Source: Fuerstiella sp041398845 (GTDB lineage Bacteria > Planctomycetota > Planctomycetia > Planctomycetales > Planctomycetaceae). Taken from it: a stretch of 64,000 bases of DNA. Below are positions 24,848 through 33,180 of this stretch, piece after piece. The stretch lies in the NCBI GenBank assembly GCA_041398845.1, contig JAWKTZ010000017.1, forward strand, positions 62,001 through 126,000. Direction: 5' to 3'. A program made the translations under genes and the position numbers. A model generated the notes under the pieces. The model saw only the letters and a program-made list of their open reading frames with translations, was not told the origin of the DNA and did not search any database. How positions within the stretch are numbered: position 1 is the stretch's first letter; each line of letters opens with the position of its first letter.

Positions 24848-26521
24848 ATGACAAGCGAACAACTCAGAATTGTGATTATCGGAGGCGTTGCCGGAGGCGC
24901 GTCGGCGGCCACTCGAGCTCGACGGATGAACGAACACGCTCAGATCATCCTGCTGGAAAAGGATGAACATGTCTCGTTCGCCAACTGCGGACTGCCGTAT
25001 CACATCGGTGAAGAAATCCCGGATCGAGGCAAACTGCTGGTGGCGACCAAAGAACTGCTTCAGACCCGGTTTCGGCTCGACGTCCGCAACCATCATGAAG
25101 CCACCGCCATTGACCGTGATCGCAAAACCGTCACGGTCCTGAATCACGCCACCGGGCAGACCAGCGAACTTCAGTACGATAAGCTGATTCTGTCGCCCGG
25201 AGCGTCTCCGCTGGTCCCCCCCATTTCCGGTATCAATACCTCCGGCGTCTTCACGCTCAGAAACGTCGCCGACATGGATCGCATCAAAGCGTCGGTCGAT
25301 TCGTCCGTCACGCGGCGGGCCGTTGTGGTGGGAGCCGGCTTCATCGGCCTGGAAATGGTCGAACAACTGGTGCATCGAGGTTTCTCGGTTGCCCTGGCAG
25401 AACTGCAGTCTCAGGTGCTGCCTTTGTTTGATGCCGAAATGGTGGCTCCGGTGCAGGACGCACTGCAGTCCAGCGGAGTGGAAATGCACTTCGGTGATGG
25501 CATCAAGTCCGTGCTGACGGACAAAGACAATGCGGCTGTCGGGATTGAACTTGCCAGTGGAAAAAAGATCAAAGGCGATTTGATTGTGCTGGGCCTGGGC
25601 GTTCGTCCCAACACAGCCCTGGCCAAAGACGCCGGTCTTGAACTCGGGCAGACCGGTGGAATTCTGACCAACCGATTTCTTCAGACCAGTGATCCCGACA
25701 TCTACGCTGTCGGAGATGTCTGTGAATATGTCTACGGCCCGACCGGACAGCCCATGCGAGTTCCTCTGGCCGGCCCGGCCAATCGATCGGGACGTCTGGC
25801 TGGCGAACACGCGGCCACTGGATCGTGCCAGCCCATGGCCGACGTTCTGGGAACCGCCATTGTTCGCGTCTTTGAGCAGACAGCGGCGATGACTGGGCTG
25901 TCAATCTCTTCCGCAGCCAGATTCGGTGTCAAGGCGACCAGTGTCACGGTGGTCGCCGGTCAGCACGCCGGCTATTTTCCCGGAGCCACTCCGCTGACGC
26001 TGAAGCTGGTTTTCGATCCCAACGACGGCCGGATACTGGGCGCTCAGGCGGTTGGACGCGACGGCGTCGACAAACGTATTGACGTGATTGCCACCGCGAT
26101 GAATTTCAAAGCCACAGTGCGTGACCTGACGAATCTGGACCTGTGTTACGCTCCGCCGTTTGGGTCCGCCAAAGATCCGGTGCATCAGGCTGCGTTTGCG
26201 GCCTGCAATCAGCTCGATGGCGTCGGCGGATTTGCTCCGGCAGATGCCGATCTCACGGCCGCACAACTGGTTGATGTTCGTACTCCGAACGAAGTTCAGA
26301 AAAGTCCTTTGGCCGCCGGCAACCATGCGATCAACATTCCAGTGGACGAACTGCGAAACCGGCTGCACGAACTGGATGCCTCGCGAGAAACTGTGGTGAG
26401 CTGCGGGGTGGGCGTGCGTGCTCACGTGGCTGTGCGCATTCTGAAGCAACAGGGGTTCGCGAATGTCCGCAACCTGTCCGGCGGAGCAACGGTGCGGAAT
26501 CGAGCCGTACCATCGGAATGA
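24848..26521 (+). CDS. CoA-disulfide reductase-like flavoprotein with rhodanese domain
   Basis: A 557-residue pyridine nucleotide-disulfide oxidoreductase. The start is at ATG 24848, because the FAD-binding motif IVIIGGVAGGASAAT begins only eight residues later. HVSFANCGLPYHIG supplies the single active cysteine (C47) typical of CoA-disulfide/persulfide reductases. A second Rossmann motif, VVVGAGFIGLEMVEQL, binds NAD(P)H, and DIYAVGDVCE is the second FAD contact. The C-terminal 95 residues form a rhodanese domain with cysteine C519 in SCGVGVRAH. Fusion of these two domains points to reduction of CoA persulfides or polysulfide and sulfane-sulfur handling. The gene is divergent from the DUF5658-like gene. 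Confidence 0.92.
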   Translation: MTSEQLRIVIIGGVAGGASAATRARRMNEHAQIILLEKDEHVSFANCGLPYHIGEEIPDRGKLLVATKELLQTRFRLDVRNHHEATAIDRDRKTVTVLNHATGQTSELQYDKLILSPGASPLVPPISGINTSGVFTLRNVADMDRIKASVDSSVTRRAVVVGAGFIGLEMVEQLVHRGFSVALAELQSQVLPLFDAEMVAPVQDALQSSGVEMHFGDGIKSVLTDKDNAAVGIELASGKKIKGDLIVLGLGVRPNTALAKDAGLELGQTGGILTNRFLQTSDPDIYAVGDVCEYVYGPTGQPMRVPLAGPANRSGRLAGEHAATGSCQPMADVLGTAIVRVFEQTAAMTGLSISSAARFGVKATSVTVVAGQHAGYFPGATPLTLKLVFDPNDGRILGAQAVGRDGVDKRIDVIATAMNFKATVRDLTNLDLCYAPPFGSAKDPVHQAAFAACNQLDGVGGFAPADADLTAAQLVDVRTPNEVQKSPLAAGNHAINIPVDELRNRLHELDASRETVVSCGVGVRAHVAVRILKQQGFANVRNLSGGATVRNRAVPSE

Positions 26522-26558
26522 AGCATCTTTGTTGAGCTTCGGGGTAACGGCTCTACGA

Positions 26559-28877
26559 TTATCGTCGCGATGCCCCTCGTCGACTGCGGCTTGAGGATGT
26601 CTTTTGTGGCTTTAACGGAAAGTCGTCAAACTCCGTAAACTGTGTCAGCGACTCACCGCCCCGGACGTCGGCATCGCGAACGGCTTTTCCAAAATCCAGC
26701 TTGGTCAGTTGCTCGATCTCAGTGATGGTACTCAGGAAGTCTTCGACGGATGAAATCTCGTCGGAGTCACCAAACGCTTCGGCTCCCAGCGATTCGGACT
26801 GTCCCATGGTTTCCGGCCAGACTTCGATCACAGGTCGTTGATCGAGCAGCAGAGCGATTGATCGAAGTTCTCCGTCGCTGGCCCAGACAATCACCTTCCA
26901 GAACTGGCCTGGCACTCGAATACTGCGGTAACGACGGTCGGTTCGCCGGAACACCGGGCCGGTGATGCAGCAGACTCTTTGCTGATCTGCGACCGCGTTT
27001 CGCAGGACATAGTTTTCGGCAGCTCTCCAGAGCTTCCCGCCGCCGCTATCGGGAGTCGACCTGGGGGCTTGGCCCATGTTGAACATCCCGACCTGAGGTG
27101 AGCAGTTCGTCCAGTGAAAGGTATCCGCATCGGCCAGCTTTGCCATGCGTGCATTCCCCCACGCTGGATCCATGCGACGGACGAGGTGACCTCGCTGAAA
27201 CATTCGCAACATCCGGCCGCGACTGCGAGGATCAGGGAAGCCAGGCACAATCTGCGATTCGTAAACGTCGGCCCCGGCATACTCCTCCGGCTCCACGCGA
27301 TCGTCGTCGTACCACTTATCAGAGGCTTCCGCTCCTTCGGCCGCCAGAGACTCCAGTCGCGAGTCATTGGGTTCGAGGTCACTCACATCGCCAGTCCTGC
27401 GATCCACGTGTTTGGCGGTGGCACCATCCATGTTGCAGGCTGCAAAGAATGCGAGGCGACGCCGTCCGTTCATGACGACGCTGAAATGATGGTACTTCAG
27501 CTCAAAGGGATCGTCACCGTCTGACGCTTGTTGGTTGGGAGCCGCCATCTCTTTTTGCTCTGCGGTCAACTTCGGCAAAGGCACCGTAAACCCATCGATA
27601 AAGTCAGGCTTGTATCCGGAACGACGCGAGTAGTTGGTGCTCGGTTTGACACTGGCTTCACTGTCAACATCGGGTAACTGAACTGTCGTTGTCAGATCCG
27701 GTTCCGAGACCGCAATCGGTTCGGGTTCCCGTGGCGCTGGCGGAGAAAGCCAAGGCATTCGAACTGAAAACTCAACGGGGATCTGCCATGTAACGCGACC
27801 ATCTTCTTCCATTCGGTAATTGGCAGTCCGCTGGTCGTCCATGGGGGAATCTGAAACGTTCGCAACTGGTCCACGAGATTCCCGTTCTAAAATTGCAGCC
27901 AGCAGGCTGCGTTGCTGCTGAGGCAATCGGGGTTCGAGATTGCGAAGGTGTTCCACGATCGCGCTGATGCGAATACCTTCGTTGATTTCTCGGCTGCCCG
28001 GTCCTGAATTTGCCGGACGTTCACGCCATGGGCCGCCCCAGTGATGCAGAGCGATGACTTCCCAGTCGTTGTTGAACACAGGCGAACCGGATGATCCGGG
28101 TTCAGTATCGGCGATGTAGTGTAGAGCGAAATCGAGGCGAGAAACCAATCGGTTCTCACGCAGTACGACTTCTTTCAGTCGTCCGTCCGGATGCTGAATG
28201 ATATTGGCCACTTCTCCCAGCGCATGTTTGTCGGATGCGCCGGACAAACGATTCCAGCCGAAGGACGCCAGATCACCTGAGCCCGCAATCTTTTGACCCA
28301 CGCCAATCAGCGTGAAGTCGAGCCCATCGATCGAGTCGGTCAGAAAGAAGCTCGGATCAAAACGAAACGCCGTTGTTTCACGTACGGTTCCGTTTGCATC
28401 GCGTTCGTACCCGAATTCCAGTTTAAAGCGATCCGACTGCGTTTTCGATTCAATCACATGATGATTGGTCAGAAACAGGCGGTCCGAGACCATGAACCCG
28501 GTCCCCTGAGCCTGCCCGCTCAGAAATGCCACACGAGCCACCGACTTTGCTGCTGCTACGCCGCGTGCGAGAAATGAGACGTCGACAAAGTCGATCGAAT
28601 CACCCCAAATCGCTTCCGGTCCGGCCGGAGTCCGCTCTGAAAGCGTCTCAAGCTTCTCAGCGGTCAGTTGCGCCATTGCCCGAATGCCCATCGAAACTCG
28701 CCGAGCTTCCGAAGCCGTCACATTCAATTTACGAGCAATCCGCCCCATCAGCCGTTCACTGCTCGGCTCCGCCCCAAGCGGGTTTCCGCGTGCGATGCAC
28801 TCCATCGAACGCATCACTTGACTGCGTGCCTGGTCGATACGACTGCGGACAATGGATTCAAGTCGTGACGGGTTCAT
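26559..28877 (-). CDS. Trypsin-like protease fused to DNA/RNA non-specific endonuclease (NUC1)
   Basis: A 772-residue fusion starting at ATG 28877, with GAGGT upstream. Residues 1-75 are a helical N-terminal domain. Residues about 90-320 form a V8/trypsin-like protease with a visible catalytic triad: H140 (TNHHV), D187 (LDFTLI) and S263 in the GSSGSP motif. A linker rich in Pro and Ser follows, and residues about 430-700 form a NUC1 nuclease: FQRGHLVRR with H564 as general base and N591 in HWTNCSPQ as metal ligand. The usual DRGH reads QRGH. No signal peptide is present, so both activities would act in the cytoplasm, as expected for a regulated suicide or defence effector. The C-terminus is acidic and then basic. 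No immunity gene is apparent next to it. Confidence 0.88.
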   Translation of the reverse strand: MNPSRLESIVRSRIDQARSQVMRSMECIARGNPLGAEPSSERLMGRIARKLNVTASEARRVSMGIRAMAQLTAEKLETLSERTPAGPEAIWGDSIDFVDVSFLARGVAAAKSVARVAFLSGQAQGTGFMVSDRLFLTNHHVIESKTQSDRFKLEFGYERDANGTVRETTAFRFDPSFFLTDSIDGLDFTLIGVGQKIAGSGDLASFGWNRLSGASDKHALGEVANIIQHPDGRLKEVVLRENRLVSRLDFALHYIADTEPGSSGSPVFNNDWEVIALHHWGGPWRERPANSGPGSREINEGIRISAIVEHLRNLEPRLPQQQRSLLAAILERESRGPVANVSDSPMDDQRTANYRMEEDGRVTWQIPVEFSVRMPWLSPPAPREPEPIAVSEPDLTTTVQLPDVDSEASVKPSTNYSRRSGYKPDFIDGFTVPLPKLTAEQKEMAAPNQQASDGDDPFELKYHHFSVVMNGRRRLAFFAACNMDGATAKHVDRRTGDVSDLEPNDSRLESLAAEGAEASDKWYDDDRVEPEEYAGADVYESQIVPGFPDPRSRGRMLRMFQRGHLVRRMDPAWGNARMAKLADADTFHWTNCSPQVGMFNMGQAPRSTPDSGGGKLWRAAENYVLRNAVADQQRVCCITGPVFRRTDRRYRSIRVPGQFWKVIVWASDGELRSIALLLDQRPVIEVWPETMGQSESLGAEAFGDSDEISSVEDFLSTITEIEQLTKLDFGKAVRDADVRGGESLTQFTEFDDFPLKPQKTSSSRSRRGASRR

Positions 28878-29331
28878 GATGATACCTCGATAACGCACTG
28901 TCGGGATTGAATTCACATCCATGCCGAGAGTCCATGTCCATCTCTATCTTCCGGGATTCTCCCATTGTACGGCATGCAGTGCCACACGAAATCTGGTGGA
29001 CGACCACCATTTAGTTACTACCGAACTGATTCTCCTCAACCGCAGCCAGAATCAAAAACGACACCCAATACATGCTCCGAAACGCCGGTTACATCCCGCC
29101 GGCTTCGATTGCGCGAGCGACACGGGAACATGTACCGGGAGGCAACACAAGCAGGTCGTTCTCCACCCAATTGGGTCCAACGCTCACACGACCGCACACT
29201 TGAAATCCTACCACTGATGACCAATGCCTGGAAATTTCATTCGCCGACCCGTAACCTTTGCTTCCATCGAGGTCGCCGTTGCAAACAGATTTCTGTCGGC
29301 GGACAACAGCACAACGCAGAGCATTCTCTTC
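28878..29331. other. Intergenic region between divergent genes
   Basis: This 454-bp region separates the trypsin-nuclease gene (leftward) from the C45 family gene (rightward) and must contain both promoters. Short frames in it show no protein motifs. The only structure is the small inverted repeat at 28994-29009. Confidence 0.5.
28994..29009. repeat. Short inverted repeat in the divergent promoter region
   Basis: TGGTGG at 28994-28999 and CCACCA at 29004-29009 form a perfect 6-bp stem with a 4-nt centre. It lies 117 bp from the trypsin-nuclease start and about 320 bp from the C45 start. It could be an operator half-site pair, but the length is short enough to occur by chance. Confidence 0.3.
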
Positions 29332-30411
29332 ATGGATTCCGACGACAGAGTCAATGCAGGTCCCAGTCGATACCGAGAAATCTCCGTTGCCGGTTCACCG
29401 CGTACACTGGGACGTCAGATTGGTGAAGCGGCTCGTGAAGAAGTTCGAGGGTTCTGCGATGTGGCCATGGACCGAGTGAACCAGACGATCCGCATCTCGC
29501 GTGCGAGAGCGATGGAGATTGCTCAGCAGAGCCTCACATTTGCGGAAGACTATCGTCCCGATCTGGTGGACGAACTTCGTGGAACAGCAGAAGCGGCGGG
29601 TGTCGATCTCAACGATCTCATGCTGTTGCAGGTGAGAAATCAACTGACTGCGGAACCGGACGCGGGCTGCACATCGCTTTCTGTTCGCACGGCGGACGGT
29701 AGCTCACTGGTGGCTCAGACATGGGACGCCGATCCGGTACTCGACCGTTTCACCATCATCCTGACGCGGCAGCCGGAAGGTCGTCCGGCGACCATGACGT
29801 GTACTCAGGCCGGACTGATTTCCTACATGGGCTTCAGCGAAACAGGATTCGGCGCCTGCGTCAATTCGCTGCCCGCACCAAGTCGTCCGGTGGGAGTACC
29901 TCATTATTTTACTCTGAGGGAACTGTATGAAGCCACTTCACTGGATCAGGCCGTGCATGCCATCGAACGTGCTCACCGAGCGATCCCGGCCAACATCATG
30001 CTGGCCACGCCCGATGGCCCGGCAGATCTGGAAGTCACCATCGACTCGGTTCATGTGTTGCGACCAGACGGAAAGACATGGCTGGGCCACACCAATCACT
30101 GCGTTCATGCTGAACTTTGTCATATCAATGAACAGTTTCCGGAACTGATCCAGTCGCATTCCCGAAAACGTCGACTTGACCAACTGATGATGGCGACCAA
30201 CTGTGATATCGAATACGTTAAACAGATCCTGCGTGATCACCAGGACTATCCGCGTTCCATCTGTCGGCATTCAAATGAAGATCAGGGCCATGGCTTCTGG
30301 CGTACCGTCTTTGCCTTGGTGATCGAGCCGAACGAACGCCGCATGCACGTATCGCGAGGAACTCCGTGCTGCCATAAATTCGAAACTTATGACATGCCCT
30401 TCACAGAATAA
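29332..30411 (+). CDS. C45-family autoproteolytic acyltransferase/hydrolase
   Basis: A 359-residue Ntn-hydrolase of the acyl-CoA:6-aminopenicillanate acyltransferase type. Such proteins cut themselves before a cysteine, which then becomes the N-terminal nucleophile for amide bond hydrolysis or transfer. The cut should be before C113 in DAGCTSLSV. Later motifs VAQTWDADP and SYMGFSETGFGACVNSL fit the family. ATG 29332 was chosen since the preceding 36 codons look spurious; 29224 is the longer alternative. Family members act on acylated amines such as penicillins, N-acyl amino acids or lipoamides. It is followed by a creatininase-family gene and an MFS gene in one operon. Confidence 0.83.
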   Translation: MDSDDRVNAGPSRYREISVAGSPRTLGRQIGEAAREEVRGFCDVAMDRVNQTIRISRARAMEIAQQSLTFAEDYRPDLVDELRGTAEAAGVDLNDLMLLQVRNQLTAEPDAGCTSLSVRTADGSSLVAQTWDADPVLDRFTIILTRQPEGRPATMTCTQAGLISYMGFSETGFGACVNSLPAPSRPVGVPHYFTLRELYEATSLDQAVHAIERAHRAIPANIMLATPDGPADLEVTIDSVHVLRPDGKTWLGHTNHCVHAELCHINEQFPELIQSHSRKRRLDQLMMATNCDIEYVKQILRDHQDYPRSICRHSNEDQGHGFWRTVFALVIEPNERRMHVSRGTPCCHKFETYDMPFTE

Positions 30412-30433
30412 CAACGAAACGAGATATAACTGA

Positions 30434-31195
30434 ATGAATCTGATCGATATGACCTGGCCTGCCGTCAATGAACTCAGCCGCGACGTGCCGGTGGTTTTTC
30501 CCATTGCGGCTCTCGAACAGCATGGACGACACATGCCGCTGTTTACCGACAGCCTGCTGCTGGGCGAGATCATTCGTCGAGTCCAGCAGATGCCGGTGGC
30601 GAAACGCCTTCTGTTCGCGCCGTTGCAGTGGTTCGGTAATTCGCACCATCATCTGGACATGCCAGGTACGTTGTCGGCGTCGCCACGAGTCTACCTGGAT
30701 CTGTTGATCGATCTGGCGGAGAACTTTCTACATCACGGGTTCCGCCGCATCGTGTTCATCAACGGCCACGGTGGCAATACCACGCCGTCGCAACAGGCGT
30801 TGTTTGAACTGCGACAGAAATATCGAACTCGCAATGATCTGCTGCTGCTGAGTCTCACGTATTGGGATTCCGCTTCGCCCAGCGATTCGGTTTCCGGATT
30901 GACTCAGCAACAGATGGGCCATGCCTGTGAATGGGAAACGTCCATGATGCTGGCTATTCGTCCGGAACTGGTTGTGGGCAATCCGGCCGATGTGCAAGAA
31001 GTCCCGTTTGGCACAGGCGGAGCCCCCGGGTATCGCGGCTGGACCATGGCTGATCGCAGCGAACCAGGACATATTGGCACGCCTTCCGATGCTTCTGCCG
31101 AGAAGGGCCAGGCGCTGCTTGGCGTGTTTGCTGACGGTGTCGCTGGGTTCCTTGACCGAGCGGCCTCATGGAAAGGTCAGGACTGGAATGTCTGA
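30434..31195 (+). CDS. Creatininase-family amidohydrolase
   Basis: A 253-residue metal-dependent amidohydrolase. The metal-binding motifs are all visible: ALEQHGRHMPLFTD near residue 26, FINGHGGNTT in the middle and the later HACEWETSM. Family members hydrolyse small amides such as creatinine, or formamide-type intermediates in cofactor pathways. The gene begins 22 bp after the C45 gene and its stop overlaps the start of the MFS gene by 8 bp. Together they look like a pathway for import and stepwise hydrolysis of an amide-containing compound, though the compound is unknown. Confidence 0.85.
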   Translation: MNLIDMTWPAVNELSRDVPVVFPIAALEQHGRHMPLFTDSLLLGEIIRRVQQMPVAKRLLFAPLQWFGNSHHHLDMPGTLSASPRVYLDLLIDLAENFLHHGFRRIVFINGHGGNTTPSQQALFELRQKYRTRNDLLLLSLTYWDSASPSDSVSGLTQQQMGHACEWETSMMLAIRPELVVGNPADVQEVPFGTGGAPGYRGWTMADRSEPGHIGTPSDASAEKGQALLGVFADGVAGFLDRAASWKGQDWNV

Positions 31196-32546
31196 CAAAA
31201 CGGTTCGACCTGAGGAAACAGAATCCGACGGGTGGTGGCCGTGGGCCATTTGCGTGGCACTGTTACTGGCAACGCTGCTGAACTACATGGACCGTCAGGC
31301 ATTAGCGGTGACTCTGCCAACACTGAAGGCAAAGTTCAATCTGGCAGAAGGTCGAGTCGGCATGGTGGAAGGCTGTTTCGGCTACGCCTTCGCCGCCGGT
31401 TCGCTGTTGTTCGGCTGGCTGGCCGATCGCATGGGACCGCGACTGCTGTATCCCATGGTTCTGGCCGGATGGTCTCTGGCGGGCATCGCCACGTCTCTGG
31501 CCGGACAGGAATTTGTTACAACTCTATTGCAGCAATCGGGCGATGAACCGGGCACGGGTGTGTACCGCTGGCTGCTGATCTGTCGCATCGCACTGGGACT
31601 ATGCGAGGCCGGCCACTGGCCCTGTGCGCTGCTGACGGTGCGAGCCATCCTCTCGTCGCGACATCGAACTCTGGGCAACGGAATTCTGCAAAGCGGTGCG
31701 TCCATCGGTGCCGTGTTGGTGCCTCTGTATATCGAAGCCGCGGAACGAGCCGGACAGTCGTGGGAATTCCCGTTCTGGTCCATCGGCATCGCAGGACTGG
31801 GATGGATACCGCTGTGGTTCGTGCTGATCCGAGGCCGCGACGTGCAGACCGTGAAAACCGAAGTCAATGCGTCTGCGGAACAACAACAGCCAGTAGCAGA
31901 TGCAGCCAGAACCAGGTCACTGGAAGCAAAGCCTTCAGCCACCGGAACCACCGTCGACTTTGTTCGACGCATCATCGTGCTGATGGTGATCGTGTCGACT
32001 CTGACCATCAGTTGGCAGTTTCTGCGAGCGTGGCTGGCCTTGTTTCTGCAGGATCATCACGGTTACTCCAAACAGGCCACTCGCGGCCTGATGTCCGGCT
32101 ACTTTATCGCATCCGACGTCGGCTGCATTCTGTCCGGCCTGATCGTCACCTGGCTGGCTCGTCAAGGTTTCACAGTTCACGGTGCCCGCGCCACGGGCTT
32201 TCTGCTGTTCGCACTGCTGACAGGTTGCGGAGCATTGGTTCCCTACTGCGGCGATGGTCGCCTGATGGTGACGATGCTGTTTGTGGCCGGAGCCGGCATT
32301 CTGGGACTGCATCCTTATTACTATTCACTGACTCAGGAAATTTCCGCTCGCCGTATGGGCTCCGTCAGTGGAGCTCTGGCCGCCGTCGGCTGGATTGTTT
32401 CGAGCACCTCGCAGATCGTGCTGGGACAACGCATCGAAGCGACGAAAAGTTACGAAGTCGGCCTGCTGCTGGTCGGCCTGGCCCCAATGCTGGGATTCGT
32501 CTGCCTGTTGCTGCTGTGGCCGAAAGACCGGACGCACGGAAAATAG
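31188..32546 (+). CDS. Major facilitator superfamily transporter
   Basis: A 452-residue transporter with twelve hydrophobic segments. The start at ATG 31188 overlaps the creatininase stop codon; the first helix LLLATLLNYMDRQALAVTLP contains the NYMDRQ motif of the anion:cation symporter (ACS) branch, and GWLADRMGPR is the loop 2-3 signature. A central polar loop (about residues 220-265) is rich in Ala and Glu, as usual between the two halves. ACS members import organic anions such as hexuronates, phthalate or glucarate. In this operon it probably brings in the substrate of the two hydrolases. The 355 bp after its stop codon hold nothing that I recognise. Confidence 0.88.
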   Translation: MSDKTVRPEETESDGWWPWAICVALLLATLLNYMDRQALAVTLPTLKAKFNLAEGRVGMVEGCFGYAFAAGSLLFGWLADRMGPRLLYPMVLAGWSLAGIATSLAGQEFVTTLLQQSGDEPGTGVYRWLLICRIALGLCEAGHWPCALLTVRAILSSRHRTLGNGILQSGASIGAVLVPLYIEAAERAGQSWEFPFWSIGIAGLGWIPLWFVLIRGRDVQTVKTEVNASAEQQQPVADAARTRSLEAKPSATGTTVDFVRRIIVLMVIVSTLTISWQFLRAWLALFLQDHHGYSKQATRGLMSGYFIASDVGCILSGLIVTWLARQGFTVHGARATGFLLFALLTGCGALVPYCGDGRLMVTMLFVAGAGILGLHPYYYSLTQEISARRMGSVSGALAAVGWIVSSTSQIVLGQRIEATKSYEVGLLLVGLAPMLGFVCLLLLWPKDRTHGK

Positions 32547-32901
32547 TGCCAACGACGAATCGATAGGAACGACAGAATTCCCATTTGCCTGAAGTCGTGA
32601 GCAAGTCTGGACGCATACCGCTGCGCCGTGAGGCCGCGTCGCACGCTCGGAAACCTCAGAACTCCAGCATTCTTCCCGACCGCGACTCTTCGTGCCGCAA
32701 TCGCAAGATGAATGGAGTTCCATGTTCTGAGCAAAGGCCGCTGGTCACTGTTTTCGTTTCAGAAATCTGGAAAGAATGACCGGAAGTCGCGCCCGATCCG
32801 AATTCATGTCGCGATTGTTCTTGCAGTGGCGAACAACGTTCCGTTTTGCATCGCCGAGATCTTGCCAGCAATCTCAACGGATACGGCAGCGTCAACAGAA
32901 A
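32547..32901. other. Intergenic region without recognisable features
   Basis: This 355-bp stretch between the MFS gene and the sigma-factor remnant contains only short unrelated frames. No hairpin or repeat stands out. Confidence 0.5.
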
Positions 32902-33180
32902 ATGTCAATGATTCCAATTGATGATGATCGAAACCGGCTACTGGCGGCAGCAAGAGGTGGAGATGATGACGCTCTGGGCGAACTGATTGAGCACTTCCGG
33001 CCGATGTTGCGAGCTGAAGCGGCTCGATCGCTGAGGGAAGTGCAGGGGCGAATTGATGCTTCGGATGTGGTGCAGATGACATGGTGGTCGGCTTTCCGGG
33101 GATTCCCCAGATTTCAGGAGACGTGACGGCATTCATTGGCTGGCTGAAGCATCTTCATGAACGAAATCTGCATGCAGAAG
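32902..33180 (+). pseudogene. ECF sigma factor remnant (frameshifted and 3'-deleted)
   Basis: From ATG 32902 the frame encodes a typical planctomycete sigma region 2: LLAAARGGDDDALGELIEHF, AEAARSLREVQGRIDAS and DVVQMTWWSAFRGFPRF. It ends early at TGA 33124-33126. A one-base shift near 33108-33116 restores the expected continuation, GDVTAFIGWLKHLHERNL, up to about 33170. After that the sequence becomes the N-terminus of the following kinase, so the whole of sigma region 4 is missing. At least two lesions are therefore present and the gene cannot make a working factor. Intact relatives are encoded next to Ser/Thr kinases, which matches the context. Confidence 0.85.

Noticed and set aside
24836..25810. 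A 324-codon open frame on the minus strand
   Set aside because: It is antisense to the flavoprotein gene, which has complete FAD, NAD and active-site motifs.
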